Positions 34,459 through 45,603 of a stretch of 64,000 nucleotides of DNA are shown piece after piece. Position 1 is the stretch's first letter, and the number at the start of each line of letters is the position of its first letter. Origin of the DNA: Pseudofabraea citricarpa (Eukaryota; Ascomycota; Leotiomycetes; Helotiales; Dermateaceae); NCBI GenBank assembly GCA_029641185.1, contig JAPWGK010000007.1:558001-622000 (forward strand), given 5' to 3'. Below the pieces are notes generated by a model that worked only from the letters and a program-made list of their open reading frames with translations, was not told the DNA's origin and searched no databases. The position numbers and the translations under genes are program-made.

Positions 34459-36888
34459 CTACCTCTTGAGACTCCCCAGAATACCACTCACATCAATACC
34501 CCCGACGTTCGGCACATCAGAGGTATCAGGAATTCCTCCTGCTTGTCCAGAAGAACCAGATGCTCCAGTACTGTTAGTGCCCTGCAATATCAAATCCCCC
34601 GTGACGAGAAAACTCCCAACGAAGAGTACCGCCGTGTAGATGGTGATAAGCGAGTACTGCAATTCATGCCAGAAAGTAAGTTTCGCATACCGTTGGCGTT
34701 TCCAATACTCTTTGGGGTGGGCGATTCCCGTTTTCGGGTCTCGATCGAGAAGATGTTCGCGGTCTGGCATTGTTGGGGGGAAGATGGCATATCGGAGAGG
34801 TGAAGCCGCCGCGGTTAGAGCAATGAGCCATAAGCAAGGAGGCCAAAAGGCGTGTGTGAGGAGATATAGAAGTCTATTTCTCAAGCTTGGTGTATCGACC
34901 ACTCCTCTGGCGATCGACAGAGTGATAGCCGTGACGACGAAGATTATGTAGCAGAGATGTATGTAGAGGTGGCAGTCAAAAACCATGACTCTGAGGCGAT
35001 GGGAAAGTGATGCACGAAGTGATTTATCGCGCTCGTTGAGTCCGGATTTGATGGAGCCGGATGAGGAGAAAGTCATGGGTTTGCCGCCGAGCCACGAAGG
35101 CAATATGAAGCAGCGGATTACGGTCATGGCGTGGAAAGGTGCCATCCACATCTGAGCTGCAATATCCCGTTGTGCGAGACGATATCCGGAGGGGAGATAG
35201 GTAATCCATTCGTTTATACGAGCCAGAATAAGTGAGATGAAACATAATCTGATCTGCCAACGTAATTGCTCGCTTGTGGAATATGCAACCAATCTCCCTC
35301 CCGAAACGAGTACAATTGGGATGGCAACGAGTGCAAGAAGAAGGAATACCTTGAACATTGTATCTATCGCGAAAAGGCATGCCGAGAAGCGGGCGAAAAA
35401 TCCCATCTTCTTGACTCGCGATCCAAAGAGACAGAAATTGAGACGTAATGCTGTTTGTAAAGTGCCTAAAGTCCAGCGAGATCGTTGCTTTAGATGTCCT
35501 ATAAAGGTTTCTGGTACAGTGCCATATTGAAGTGGTTCATGGCAAAAAGCTGTCTTCCATCCAGATCCAAGGAGAAGAGAGGACGTGTAAGTGTCTTCTG
35601 AAAGAGACCCAACAGGCCAGCCTCCGATAGATTCTAGCGCTTTACGTCGTATAGCATATCCGGAGCCCGTACACCAAGCTACACCGTTGGCATCTTTTGT
35701 TGTCTCCATGACGTGTGCAAAGATATTCAGAGATTGAACGAGAGGATCGTTCTTTGGGATGTTATAGAACAACTACTCTCCGTCAATAAATTGGTTTAGA
35801 TAGATGACGAAAAACATACCTGGGGTGGACAAACAAGCCCCATATCTTCATCTTTCAGAAGATGTGGTATGATTGCGCGAAGCCAATGCGGCTCAGGAAT
35901 CATATCTGCATCAAGAGCCGCAATATATTCTGCTTCGCCACCTGGGAGAGTAGTCACAAAGTTTGTTCCTCCGATGAGATTTCCAGCTTTAAAATGGTGT
36001 GGAACACCCTCCAGTTTCGTGCGAGCATGGTAGAATAGGTTAGAGTACTCGGACCCCAAACACTTGATTGCAATCTTTAAATTTTCATCTCTTCCGTCAT
36101 CAAGTATCACAACACGGAATCGGTCTTGGGGATAATCTACACCACATGCTGCTCGGGCCGTATCGAGAACCACATCAACGTCTTCGCCACAACATGTCAC
36201 CAAGACATCCACAGTTGGGACTTCTTCCCCTCGAAGACGAAGCTTAGGTCGATGACGACCGCGGATTGAAAGCATCTGGTAGAACTGATGAAGAAAAGTT
36301 GGACCTATAAATCGTTAATTATATATAAAAATGAAATGAGATATACTTACAAGCGACACAAGCCTCAGCACTGATGAATAGCCACGCCATAGCATATGTA
36401 TTACCAGATTTCCTCTGCAAGTCAACAGTACAATGTATACGATAGCCAAAGTATGTAAAATAGGAAACGATTGCAAGTAGAGTGAACAACGGGGATAGGC
36501 GATAGAGTCGACGCCGGTATGCGGGGAGCAGATCGATATCATCGTGATCACTTATTTTCTCGATCTTGTATTGCCTTGGATCTAGTTTCTCGCCGAAAGA
36601 ATTGATACTTCGACCGCCGTTGCTAGATCTCAGAATCCATCTTTCTTCTTCTGTGGGCTGACGCAAAGATTGAGCTTTGTATGAACTTGGTGAAGTATTG
36701 AGTGACTTGCGAGTTACCACTGGTTGCGGATACCTTGGATAACTCTGTGCTATATCTCGTAGGTTGGTAGAATAAGTCGAACTATGGGGTGGAGAATTTC
36801 TGAGGCAGGCATTCTTCATTTCATCAGGAGTAAGCGCGTAGGGCTCGAGACTTGGTGGTTTTCTTGAGTGTTCGTCCTGATAAGTCAT
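34459..36888 (-). CDS. Cellulose-synthase-like GT2 glycosyltransferase
   Basis: This is a membrane processive beta-glycosyltransferase. Three exons (36888-36351, 36304-35820, 35772-34459) give 778 aa. A ~130-residue cytosolic N-tail is followed by two transmembrane helices. The GT-A domain carries CGED (218-221), ILDDGRDEN (247-254), ALDADM (309-314), SED (399-401) and QRSRW (437-441), the complete D,D,D,QxxRW set. Several C-terminal transmembrane helices and a Gly/Ser-rich tail follow. Both splice junctions restore conserved sequence (EACVACPTFLHQF, CPPQLFYNIP). In Aspergillus fumigatus the related Tft1 makes beta-1,3/1,4 mixed-linkage glucan, and other fungal homologues are called CelA. The product here is inferred to be a mixed-linkage or cellulose-like wall glucan, not chitin. 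Confidence 0.9.
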
Positions 36889-39641
36889 CTTTGGAAGATA
36901 TTTCTCAATTCGATGCAAAGAGGTTTACAAAAGCAGGAAGTTGCTTATATATAAATTGAATATGAATATGCAGGCTGTGATGAGCAAAGTGCAAGAAGCT
37001 CTCAAACCCTTACCTTAGGTGCAAGTCGGCAGTTTGTGATATTCTGTCGATCCTGAAATTGCATTCACTAGGGACTCTCTGGTCCCGAAGGTCCTATACA
37101 CCCATAATTCTCCCTGCTTTGGAGCCGCATCAGAATTGGTTGTTGCAATGTGGGATTCTAGTGACGTATGAATGCTGATCCATGACCAAAATTTTAACAT
37201 CCTCATATCATGAACAGCGACAGGCCTGCATTTCGTTTCAAGACCAGATGTGGATCGCCCGAGCGAAAGAAGGGGGCTTAAAATTTTGCACAATGGCTCA
37301 CAAAGTCCTTGTAGATTTCTTGTTGCTGGAACCTTTTGGCTTTGAGATTGTAGCGTCAAAGGGGGTTTGCTGATCATTGACATAAGAAGCGTAGTCCAAT
37401 TCTCTTTCGGTGTAGTCTAGTAAGCGACACGAGACTAAATGGCGGGAAGTCGATTTAAAATCATGTAGCTGCGGTGGCTTCCAAGATTCGGACTGGATCT
37501 ACACCTCGGAAAGGTGATCCATGCATTGAAGTGTAAACCTCAAGCTCAGGTATTTAAGGGATCGTCTTCTCACGATGTACCGTTGCGGATAGACGTTCTT
37601 TGTCCGTTGAGGCTACTACAAGTTCGCTAATCTGCTTAGCGAGGAGGTTTATCTCCGACTGTTCGTAATCGTGCAGTAGGCGCAATGTAGATCCCATTGT
37701 AGCTGCATGGCACCGAGCTTACAACTTAAGTGTGATGAGAAGCGAACAAAAATACCGAGGTACAAATATGATCTTCGCTGCTTGGAACTTCTGTTGGGTT
37801 CTTGGACCCTCGTCATGGCGTTTTCGTTCGTTGAACCTATCAAGCGCGAGAATATCTTTACTTCATTTGGATTTTACCTAAGTCTATAGCCTTGCGAAAG
37901 TCCTGATGGTCATTGCCGTGGCTTGAGAAGTCACGTATACATTGGATAATCGCGTAAAATCTACTTTACCGCCGTTTCCCTGTCGGGATTTCATGGCCGG
38001 ATACATTTTTACTAAGGCAACAAATTATATACTGGTCTCTTCCTAAAAATGTGCTGCTCAGCCAGAGATGTAGATTCTTCTTGCTCCATGTCAGAAGAAC
38101 TTGTCATGATTGATGACAACTTGTTTCTTTAAAACATGAACCTTTGGAGGGTCTTAACTATTATCCTATCTCCTACATTAGACAAATGGCCCATCTAAAT
38201 CATGCTATGTCATCTGAAGGCATAATAGAAGGTCACAAATTGATAATTTGAACCCACATACACTACACCAGGAAGAAACCTGGGTTTTACACAATTGTAG
38301 ATAAGGTATAGCTAAATTCAATACTGTTCGATATGCTGATATGGTGTTACTAAACTACAGTTGCTATACACACTTTACAGCTCCACAAAGAAAGACGTTT
38401 CAATAGGATTCAAAATAAGAATATTGATATGAGAGAGGAGTTTACGTACTTCTAAAGAAGTGAAACTGGGGTTTTAGCACCAGGCAAAGACATAGAGTCT
38501 CCAAGAGAGATCAGGCACATATCCTGGCATGGCTCTAGCTTACCAAACGCTTTAATTTGCACAATAACAACATTTGGCTTAAAGTTCACCTCTAAGGTTC
38601 AGAGGCTCGGATATGTTTTTTATTTTTGTATTTCAGTAACTGTGAAATACTGAATTCTCGTGTTACTCAAATAACTTTCACCAGGTGTTAGACATGAAAT
38701 TTAAGAAAAGAAATGATTGGTCTTCTTGAATTGAAGATAGTGGACCTTTGGACGCGTCTAATAAATTCGAGTCAGAGTAAAGGCAGCAAATTCATAGCTA
38801 CGGCCGATTCCACATTGATAAAAATGAGTTGCTTAGTTTACAGCAGTGACAAGACAAGAAGAACTTCAGAATAAACAGCAACCATTCGATTAAGAGTCAG
38901 ATCTACTTACGAATAGCCGTGCTGAGAGAGAATAGACTTCTTATGAAAGTATTTGCGAGCAATTTTGAACGAGATTTTGCCTAAAAAGAATTGATAACAT
39001 TTCTTCCTACAATGGACAAACCCGCAGCGAGTAGTATGTTGGCTTTGTTGTCACCGCAAAAAGAAAATCTTAAGGCAGGTACATTTGCTTAGGCTACAAT
39101 CAATCTCGCTGTACTTCTTCTTGTCATAATTTTCCATAAGGGACGTGAAGCTTGCAAAAAAATATTAGATGAGAGATGAAGCCAAAGAGGAACCGAGGAG
39201 GAAAGGTAAGATAGAGGCAGCAGAAACAAGATACTAACTGCAATATCACACATTGGTGGATAAATTTGTGCTTTCCTCAAAGGTAAATCTCAGCAGGTAC
39301 CTTGAGCGCTTTATTCAATAGGCACAGAGCCTACATACGATCAATACTTAAATCTGCCGTTTCTATTGAAGGTCACGAGAGGGAGCTGCAAGATCCATAT
39401 AAATATATTAAATCAGACTTTAACCGAGCCAACCCCCGAGCAATCTCGGTAAAGGTATCTCAAATAAAGTGCCAACGCGCGTTTTTAGCAACCGTTTCCG
39501 GCTTGCAGGAGAGGCCCCATGATCCTTAATGGCCAGGGACAGAGCAGGGACCAAATCAATTATAATCGATCAATCGCCACGTCGTAATATGGTTTGATTT
39601 CCAACTTCGTCGGTACATTCGTTCATTCTTTTCAAGTTGCC
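36889..39641. other. Long intergenic region, no supported gene
   Basis: This is 2.75 kb between divergent genes. The part from about 37,900 to 39,050 is AT-rich and has no frame above 60 codons. The 122-codon minus frame at 37015-37383 has no motif. A TATATATAAATTG element at 36950-36962 could serve the GT2 promoter. The AT-rich part may be degraded repeat sequence, but I cannot show it. Confidence 0.5.
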
Positions 39642-40995
39642 ATGACGTTATTTTTCTGCCGCGTATCGCCGCTGGCGGCGGGTCTCTTTCTCGCTTCTGC
39701 TGCTGCTGCTCAGGTTGCATTTTATGGTCAGTGTGGTGGCACCGGGTATACGGGATCAACGACGTGTGTCTCTGGTGCGGTTTGTGTGTCCCAGAATGCA
39801 TATTATTGTGAGTTCTTTACAGTCGTGTATATGGTAGGACATCTCTAATAGGGTTTCTAAGCCCAATGTCTTCAAGGAACAGCAACATCAGCTTTATCTT
39901 CAGCGGTGACTTCACAAGCATCTTTGCCGAAGAGTAGCTCATCGACTCTTGTAACTTCTATTGTGAAGGTGCAGACAAGTTCCTCTGCGCCCAGCACTTC
40001 TGTCTTGGTAGTGAAGGCAGCTACAAGCACTACTTCCGCCACAAGCGCAAGCTCTGTTGCATCTTCTGGAACCAAATATCTGATGATCTTGTAAGTCCCA
40101 TTTGAAATCCTAGTCTTCAATCTTAGACTAACACAATATGTAGCGGTGACTCGTACTCTTCGGATGGTTTCTGGGCTGGTAGTAGCACTCCTTCAGCAGC
40201 CCAGCCCCTTGGAGTTTCCCTCCCAGGAACCACCACTTCCGGCGGCCTGAACTGGGTTGGAGTAACAGCCACCCAATTAAACACTTCTCTAACTCTCGCT
40301 TTTGACTATGCGGAATATGGTGCTTCGACAGACAATACTCTTGTGAGAGGCGCAACTGATGACCTCGTTTCTCAGGTTACCGAGTTCCAAACGTATACAG
40401 CGCATAATGCCTCGGACATTGCATGGACCTCAGATAACACCATGGCCATTGTCTGGATGGGCATTAACGATGTTGGAAACTCGTACTGGGATGGATTCGC
40501 TACTCCTTTCGACTTGATAATGGACCAGTACTTCCAGCAGCTTCAAAACCTGTATGATGCTGGAATTAGGTACTTTACTTTGTTCACAGTTCCTCGTAAG
40601 TAAAAACACGTACCGTGCTTGTTTAAAATAGATAGACAGTTTGCGAGACTGACATTCAATGAATAGCATTTGACCAAGCTCCGGTATTCTCGGGGCAGAC
40701 AACCCAAGGCATGGACAACGTCCGCGCTAATATCAGCACGTACAACCAAGACCTAGTGACTCGTCTGGCAAAATTCAAGTCTGCCAACAGTGGCGTTACT
40801 GGTACGGTATTTAACACATCCGCCTCGTTCTTAACTGCGCTTAACGACCCGACCACGTATGGAGCTACAGATGCAACCTGCATGAATTCTGATGGCACGA
40901 CATGCTTGTGGTACGATAACTATCATCCAGGCAAGGCTATTCAGAAGCTAGTGGCTCAGAATTTTGTAGCTGCTCTGAAGGGAACGTTTTTCTAG
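39642..40995 (+). CDS. Secreted CBM1-CE16 acetyl esterase
   Basis: It removes acetyl groups from hemicellulose-derived oligosaccharides. Four exons (39642-39807, 39862-40090, 40144-40595, 40667-40995) give 391 aa. A signal peptide (about 1-23) is followed by a complete fungal cellulose-binding CBM1 (24-58, [13 protein letters not shown] ending YYSQC). The ending YYSQC forms only when the acceptor at 39861 is used; the neighbouring AG at 39875-39876 would create a stop. A Ser/Thr linker (about 59-127) leads to the SGNH/GDSL catalytic domain: GDS (133-135), WMGINDVG (GIND 238-241) and the catalytic Asp366/His369 in YDNYHPG. Family CE16 is assigned from domain layout and motif spacing. It is probably secreted with xylan-degrading enzymes such as the GH115 in this window. 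Confidence 0.93.
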
Positions 40996-41314
40996 ACTAG
41001 TTAGTAAGATTGAAGTCAACATGAACGTGGTTTAAGAGAGGAAATGAGATGCCAGGTATAAAAATCATATAATCATTAAAATTCAGCGAGTTCTTCATAC
41101 CAAAATAGGTAGACTATCTTAGGCGGTGTCACCTGCCGGTGCAAAGGCGCCTTCTATACTGAGAGTGGCATTACATGCTGTTGTTATATTCAAAAGGGTG
41201 TCTACGCCTATAGTGTGCTGAGCTATCTCTGTAGAAAACGAGAATCGATAAAATATACAAATAAATTCTTAATCGGCATTGCATATTTCGGAAGAACATG
41301 CTACCAGATATCTT
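40996..41314. other. Convergent intergenic spacer
   Basis: A short spacer between the CE16 stop codon and the stop codon of the large unknown gene. No features are seen. Confidence 0.7.
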
Positions 41315-44300
41315 TCAGCCAATAACGATAAAAGGTTGAGATGTACGCCAATAATAGTCGCTGACCATCTTATCAAAGCATCCCCAGCAAATGCTCCTCG
41401 GTAAGACGGCGCTCTCATAGCCCAGAGAAATGCTTAATGCTACCGCGGCAAGCCTGGCCTGCCAGTTACCGTGCGCCCTGACCAGGTTGATATGGTCTTC
41501 TGGTCCGTCTAACAGAGTAAGCCAGTTGTCGATGCACGACAATGTGTATTTTGACTTTAGTTTCCCGCAGTCGTTTTCGTAAGAATACACTTCACTGCTG
41601 TCGTGAGCGCTGGAACACGTCGACATGCGGCGCACGCTCAGACTATGAACTACTCTCATGATATCCAAATCGGCCATCCATCGCCCACATTCATGTATGG
41701 AGATTAAAGTTTCAAGCATATAAACCTGAACATCCTGGCCACCGCTGAAGCCTGTATTGACTTCAGAACTCGCGCCGGTGAACGACAAATGAAGAGAGGT
41801 GTTGCTAAAACTGTCCACGAGCTTGCCGTCAAAATCGTCATTACTAAGTTGTGGCCAGTCACTTAAGGTCACCTCTCTTGTCAAAGGTTCTTTGGGTGGG
41901 ACAAGAAATGCCATCCCAGGCCGTCCAATGTTACCAGGTATTTGGATTATGGCTCCCGGGTCAGCGACATCTAGAGGATCGCAAAGTATTGCCGCAGCAA
42001 CGTAAATCGAGTCTCCAGATGATAAAGCCATTGCATCTTCCAGCTCACCGGGACGAGAATTATATTGTCCAGATTCAAACATAGCAATACAGGCAAAAGC
42101 TGACGCTCGACTAAGTCTGTACGGCAGTAGAGCTTCGGGTACGCCAGTTGCGCTCAGTGATGGTTCTCTTAAGAGGCCTGACAGTGTGGGAATCCAATGA
42201 GCCTGAAACAGTGGACGCTGAAGGATACGAACATCGAAAGAGGCGTTTGGAAATGACTTGTAAAGACATGCAACTGTTGATATTGCCCTCAACGATATAA
42301 GATGGGGATCTGACTCCATGTCAAGGGTTTTCATGGACCAGAACAACTTGGTAGCGAGGACCTTATCGTCAAAGCTTTTAGTCTCTGAAAGAGAAAATAG
42401 GTCCCTAGTATCTGCCTCTGGATCTCGGGCAACTTGAAGAATGTTTTCCTCGCCTTCGACAATGAAAAGTGCAGCCGTGTCGATGTCTCCGTATAGAAAC
42501 TTGAACCACGGGTTTCGGCGCTCCCAGAGACATGAGCCCTTACTTTTGTAACTCTTCCAGTACAATCCCATTTCTCCTGGTGCAAAGTCCTCTATGACTT
42601 GCTCCTCTCGTACAAACACATCCTCTCCTAACGTGTTGTACAAGGCTTGTCCCTCTTCAAATTGGCGAGCAGCTATTTTTTGTTCCTGGGCGTTGAGATA
42701 ATCCCGATAGCGCTTGCAGTTTCTCAAAGAAAGCCCCTGTTGGTTATACCACTCAAAGAACTCCGCTGGAATAGCCTCCGAGGCGAAATGTCCATAAACT
42801 CTGGATAAACGTTCAAAATACTGCAGGTCTGACGTGCTGACCAGTTGACCACCGGCATATAGCCAGCGACAATGTCTTTGCGAAAGGCGCTCTGTCCCAT
42901 CCGAGCTCCTCTTCGTCGCTTCTGTGGGCCACGGCAATGCACTAGCATACTCAAAAAAGACCTTGTCTCCTGACTCACATGGAATCACACGTTTATATCT
43001 GATGAAGATATTGTCATATGTGATGTGTGATGAAATCCCCATGCGCATTTTTGCCGCAGCTTCTGTGACAATATTTCGAAGGAAGTGGATTTTGTCGTCT
43101 TGATTTTTTATTAACGCAGTGAAGGCTCCACGTTGAGTAAGCCCAAACATTGGACTCGAAGGCAGGGACAGGAAGGCTTTGCCATGCTTGCGGCCAACCG
43201 TTATCAGCCTTTTGGCAATTCTGAGGTCGTTCCCCGAGGCTTGATCATGGTACTTTGCTGCCTGAAGTAATAGCAAAAACCAAGAGCCTTCAACCTCCTC
43301 ACCAACTAAGTATCGCGCGTGCTGGTGGCCATTCTTCGACAATGCGAGGAGAGAGTCGTGCATGCGAGAGAGCCAAGTTATAACCCGTGCAGTATCTGAT
43401 CCAGCCACTCCCCATCCTTGAAAGACGCAGCCTAGAGTAGCTTGTAAAAGCTCGCGAGGTGTAATCCGAGACCGTTCTGTGCTTTCAATAGAGCTTTGCG
43501 AAACCACAGGGGCTCCATAATGACGAAGGTGGGCAAGTGGTAGAGACCAACTCACGCCACCCTTCTCCTGCTGGGATGTTTCCAATCCAATGGTGAGAAT
43601 ACCACCAGAGCTGAAGATGGGATCGTTTTGGATTACATGCTGTGCCACAGGTTTGACGACCATCATGTTTGGGTACAAATGCCACGATGACAACGCCAGT
43701 AATATTGCTCCCTCTTGAGCAACTTGAGCTAGCCCTTCAATCAGCGACTCCATCTGGACCAATGAAGCACTCCATGCAGTTATAACGCTCCCGTAGGTAG
43801 CTGGCTTATTGTTAACATTGGTTCGGCTGATATTGTCCAGGACCAGGACCAACTGCTTTTGTTGGACCATCTTGTGAATATCAGCTACTCTCAACCAGGC
43901 CCGGGCACTGGCATCCCACTCGGCCAGCTGCTCTCGGGTAATAATCTGGTTCGATGCTGCGAGTGATGCAATGTCAGCCGCGTTTCCCTGATTGAAGTCT
44001 TCGAGGATCTCTTTCTTCCTGGCGTCCACAATCTCAACCCATATCGATGTTGCTTCGGGCCCTTCCCACATCCTGGCGAGCATACACCCCAAGAGATGGA
44101 CTGCGATTGCGCTTGATCCAGACGTTGCCGCGGCCCAGATGCTCGTAGCATCAGCACCGACATGGTTTGTAAATGCCCCGTAGGTTCTGCGGCCTTTAGG
44201 ATCAATGGACGCCGACTGAGATATTTCGGATGCTCGTTTACCGTAAGCTTTAACAAGCTTCGGGGTCGAAGGAATTATCCTTTCAAAGAGGGCTCCGAGT

Positions 44301-44500
44301 TTTCGTGCTGTGATGTGAGGCATTCCATTCTCTGCAGCCTCACGACGAAAAGGAGAAAGCGCTACTCCCACAGCCCGGAATTCTTGAGGTGCCTCGACTT
44401 TGTACAGGGCAAAATCAAAGTTGAAGTTTGCGAGAGCCGGTGCAATCTCAAGACTGCCATTGACGGCTGCAGGGTTAAGCTTTGCGATCACAGACTCCAT
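41315..44500 (-). CDS. Large single-exon protein of unknown function
   Basis: An uninterrupted 1061-aa frame, unusual beside neighbours full of introns. The start chosen is the ATG at 44500 (MESVIAKLNPAAVNG). The frame stays open 51 codons further upstream, but that part is Cys-rich and unlike the rest. I recall similarly sized uncharacterised proteins in many Pezizomycotina, but know no assigned function or named domain. Visible landmarks are a helical N-terminal half with LAEWDASARAWLRVAD and QKQLVLVLDNI, then LLALSSWHLYPNMMVV. Trp/Tyr-rich stretches follow (CRWLYAGGQLV, GLYWKSYKSKGSCLW, NPWFKFLYGD). A C-terminal part has scattered Cys (SICWGCFDKM). No signal peptide, clear transmembrane helix, P-loop or protease motif is seen. 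Codon use looks ordinary. Confidence 0.8.
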   Translation of the reverse strand: MESVIAKLNPAAVNGSLEIAPALANFNFDFALYKVEAPQEFRAVGVALSPFRREAAENGMPHITARKLGALFERIIPSTPKLVKAYGKRASEISQSASIDPKGRRTYGAFTNHVGADATSIWAAATSGSSAIAVHLLGCMLARMWEGPEATSIWVEIVDARKKEILEDFNQGNAADIASLAASNQIITREQLAEWDASARAWLRVADIHKMVQQKQLVLVLDNISRTNVNNKPATYGSVITAWSASLVQMESLIEGLAQVAQEGAILLALSSWHLYPNMMVVKPVAQHVIQNDPIFSSGGILTIGLETSQQEKGGVSWSLPLAHLRHYGAPVVSQSSIESTERSRITPRELLQATLGCVFQGWGVAGSDTARVITWLSRMHDSLLALSKNGHQHARYLVGEEVEGSWFLLLLQAAKYHDQASGNDLRIAKRLITVGRKHGKAFLSLPSSPMFGLTQRGAFTALIKNQDDKIHFLRNIVTEAAAKMRMGISSHITYDNIFIRYKRVIPCESGDKVFFEYASALPWPTEATKRSSDGTERLSQRHCRWLYAGGQLVSTSDLQYFERLSRVYGHFASEAIPAEFFEWYNQQGLSLRNCKRYRDYLNAQEQKIAARQFEEGQALYNTLGEDVFVREEQVIEDFAPGEMGLYWKSYKSKGSCLWERRNPWFKFLYGDIDTAALFIVEGEENILQVARDPEADTRDLFSLSETKSFDDKVLATKLFWSMKTLDMESDPHLISLRAISTVACLYKSFPNASFDVRILQRPLFQAHWIPTLSGLLREPSLSATGVPEALLPYRLSRASAFACIAMFESGQYNSRPGELEDAMALSSGDSIYVAAAILCDPLDVADPGAIIQIPGNIGRPGMAFLVPPKEPLTREVTLSDWPQLSNDDFDGKLVDSFSNTSLHLSFTGASSEVNTGFSGGQDVQVYMLETLISIHECGRWMADLDIMRVVHSLSVRRMSTCSSAHDSSEVYSYENDCGKLKSKYTLSCIDNWLTLLDGPEDHINLVRAHGNWQARLAAVALSISLGYESAVLPRSICWGCFDKMVSDYYWRTSQPFIVIG

Positions 44501-45603
44501 GGTGGAAAGCAAGCAAACTTGAGTTCGCTGGTTTTTTGCGATGGTTCTCACAAGGCTGCGAACCAGAAGCAATAAATAGCAGGCGCTGTGAGGCAGTGCC
44601 GAGCATCGCTTGCATGCACATGCACCGCCATTCATTCTAACAGAAAGGCCCAACCTCTCATTTATTGCAGTTATAATGTAAGCATTTGAAAAAGAAGATA
44701 CCCGAAGAAAATTAAGATACTATTGAAAATATCGAATTTACATTTAGGTTGATCAATTCATATTTTAATCTCTTTCCACTTGTGACCAAAGCAGCATCTT
44801 GATAGTACGATTATTGTGTCCAAAATTATTGGAGTTTGGGCAACTAAATCTAATTACCTTGCCCCTCTCCATTTCGTGCCTTTCCACTCAAACGTCATAG
44901 TAAAGCGCGGTGTTAAACTTGTTTTCGTGGCAAGGCAACCGGAGTGTAGGTCAGTCATACCAAAGCTCGATTGGCTGGATAACGAAGTTCGCCTTGGCAA
45001 GGCAGAATCAACAGTTTCAAAAGCTCTACTGTGACCAGGCAGGCATTCTATCGAGCTTAAATTATTCACCTTACTTGTTCTTATATACGGCAAATTACTC
45101 AGGTAGCACCCGATTTCTTTTCAACTTATTACGCTGGCATTCACAGGCTGAAAAAATAGTTGGGTGCTACGCGAGTGATCTGCCGTTTTATATATTATTC
45201 CTCGCCTGTTCACACACCCTAGCAGGATTGAGGTTGTTCTCATGGAGCATTTCAATGTGTAAGGATTCAGGTTGAACTTGCACTAAACCCACATGACCAT
45301 AAGGCCAGGAATATCAAGCAAGCAGCTGGAATAAGTCCAGCGCCATATAAATACCAGTATTCAGACATGTCAGGTGATTAACACTGCACATTGCTTTTCT
45401 TGAGGTTAATCTAACTTAGTTGGTGCATTTCACTATATCCTTAATCTCTGAAGTCTTCTCGTGAAAGTTCAGAATTCATCCCTGCTTCTCCAATGCCCAT
45501 CTGCGTAACATAACTGCAGACATTTATCAATCTCTTCTAAAGCCCTTGAATGTGAATCTTTACAAGGCCCGCCTGATACACTTATTATTCACCACAGAAG
45601 CAA
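44501..45603. other. Divergent intergenic region
   Basis: This is 1.1 kb between the starts of the large unknown and the RNase III-like gene. Frames below 140 codons mirror one another. The part before 45604 is C/T- and A-rich, as in fungal leaders. Confidence 0.6.

Noticed and set aside
21496..40995. A coordinated hemicellulose-degradation cluster linking GH115 and CE16
   Set aside because: They are about 15 kb apart with unrelated housekeeping genes between, so ordinary dispersion explains it.
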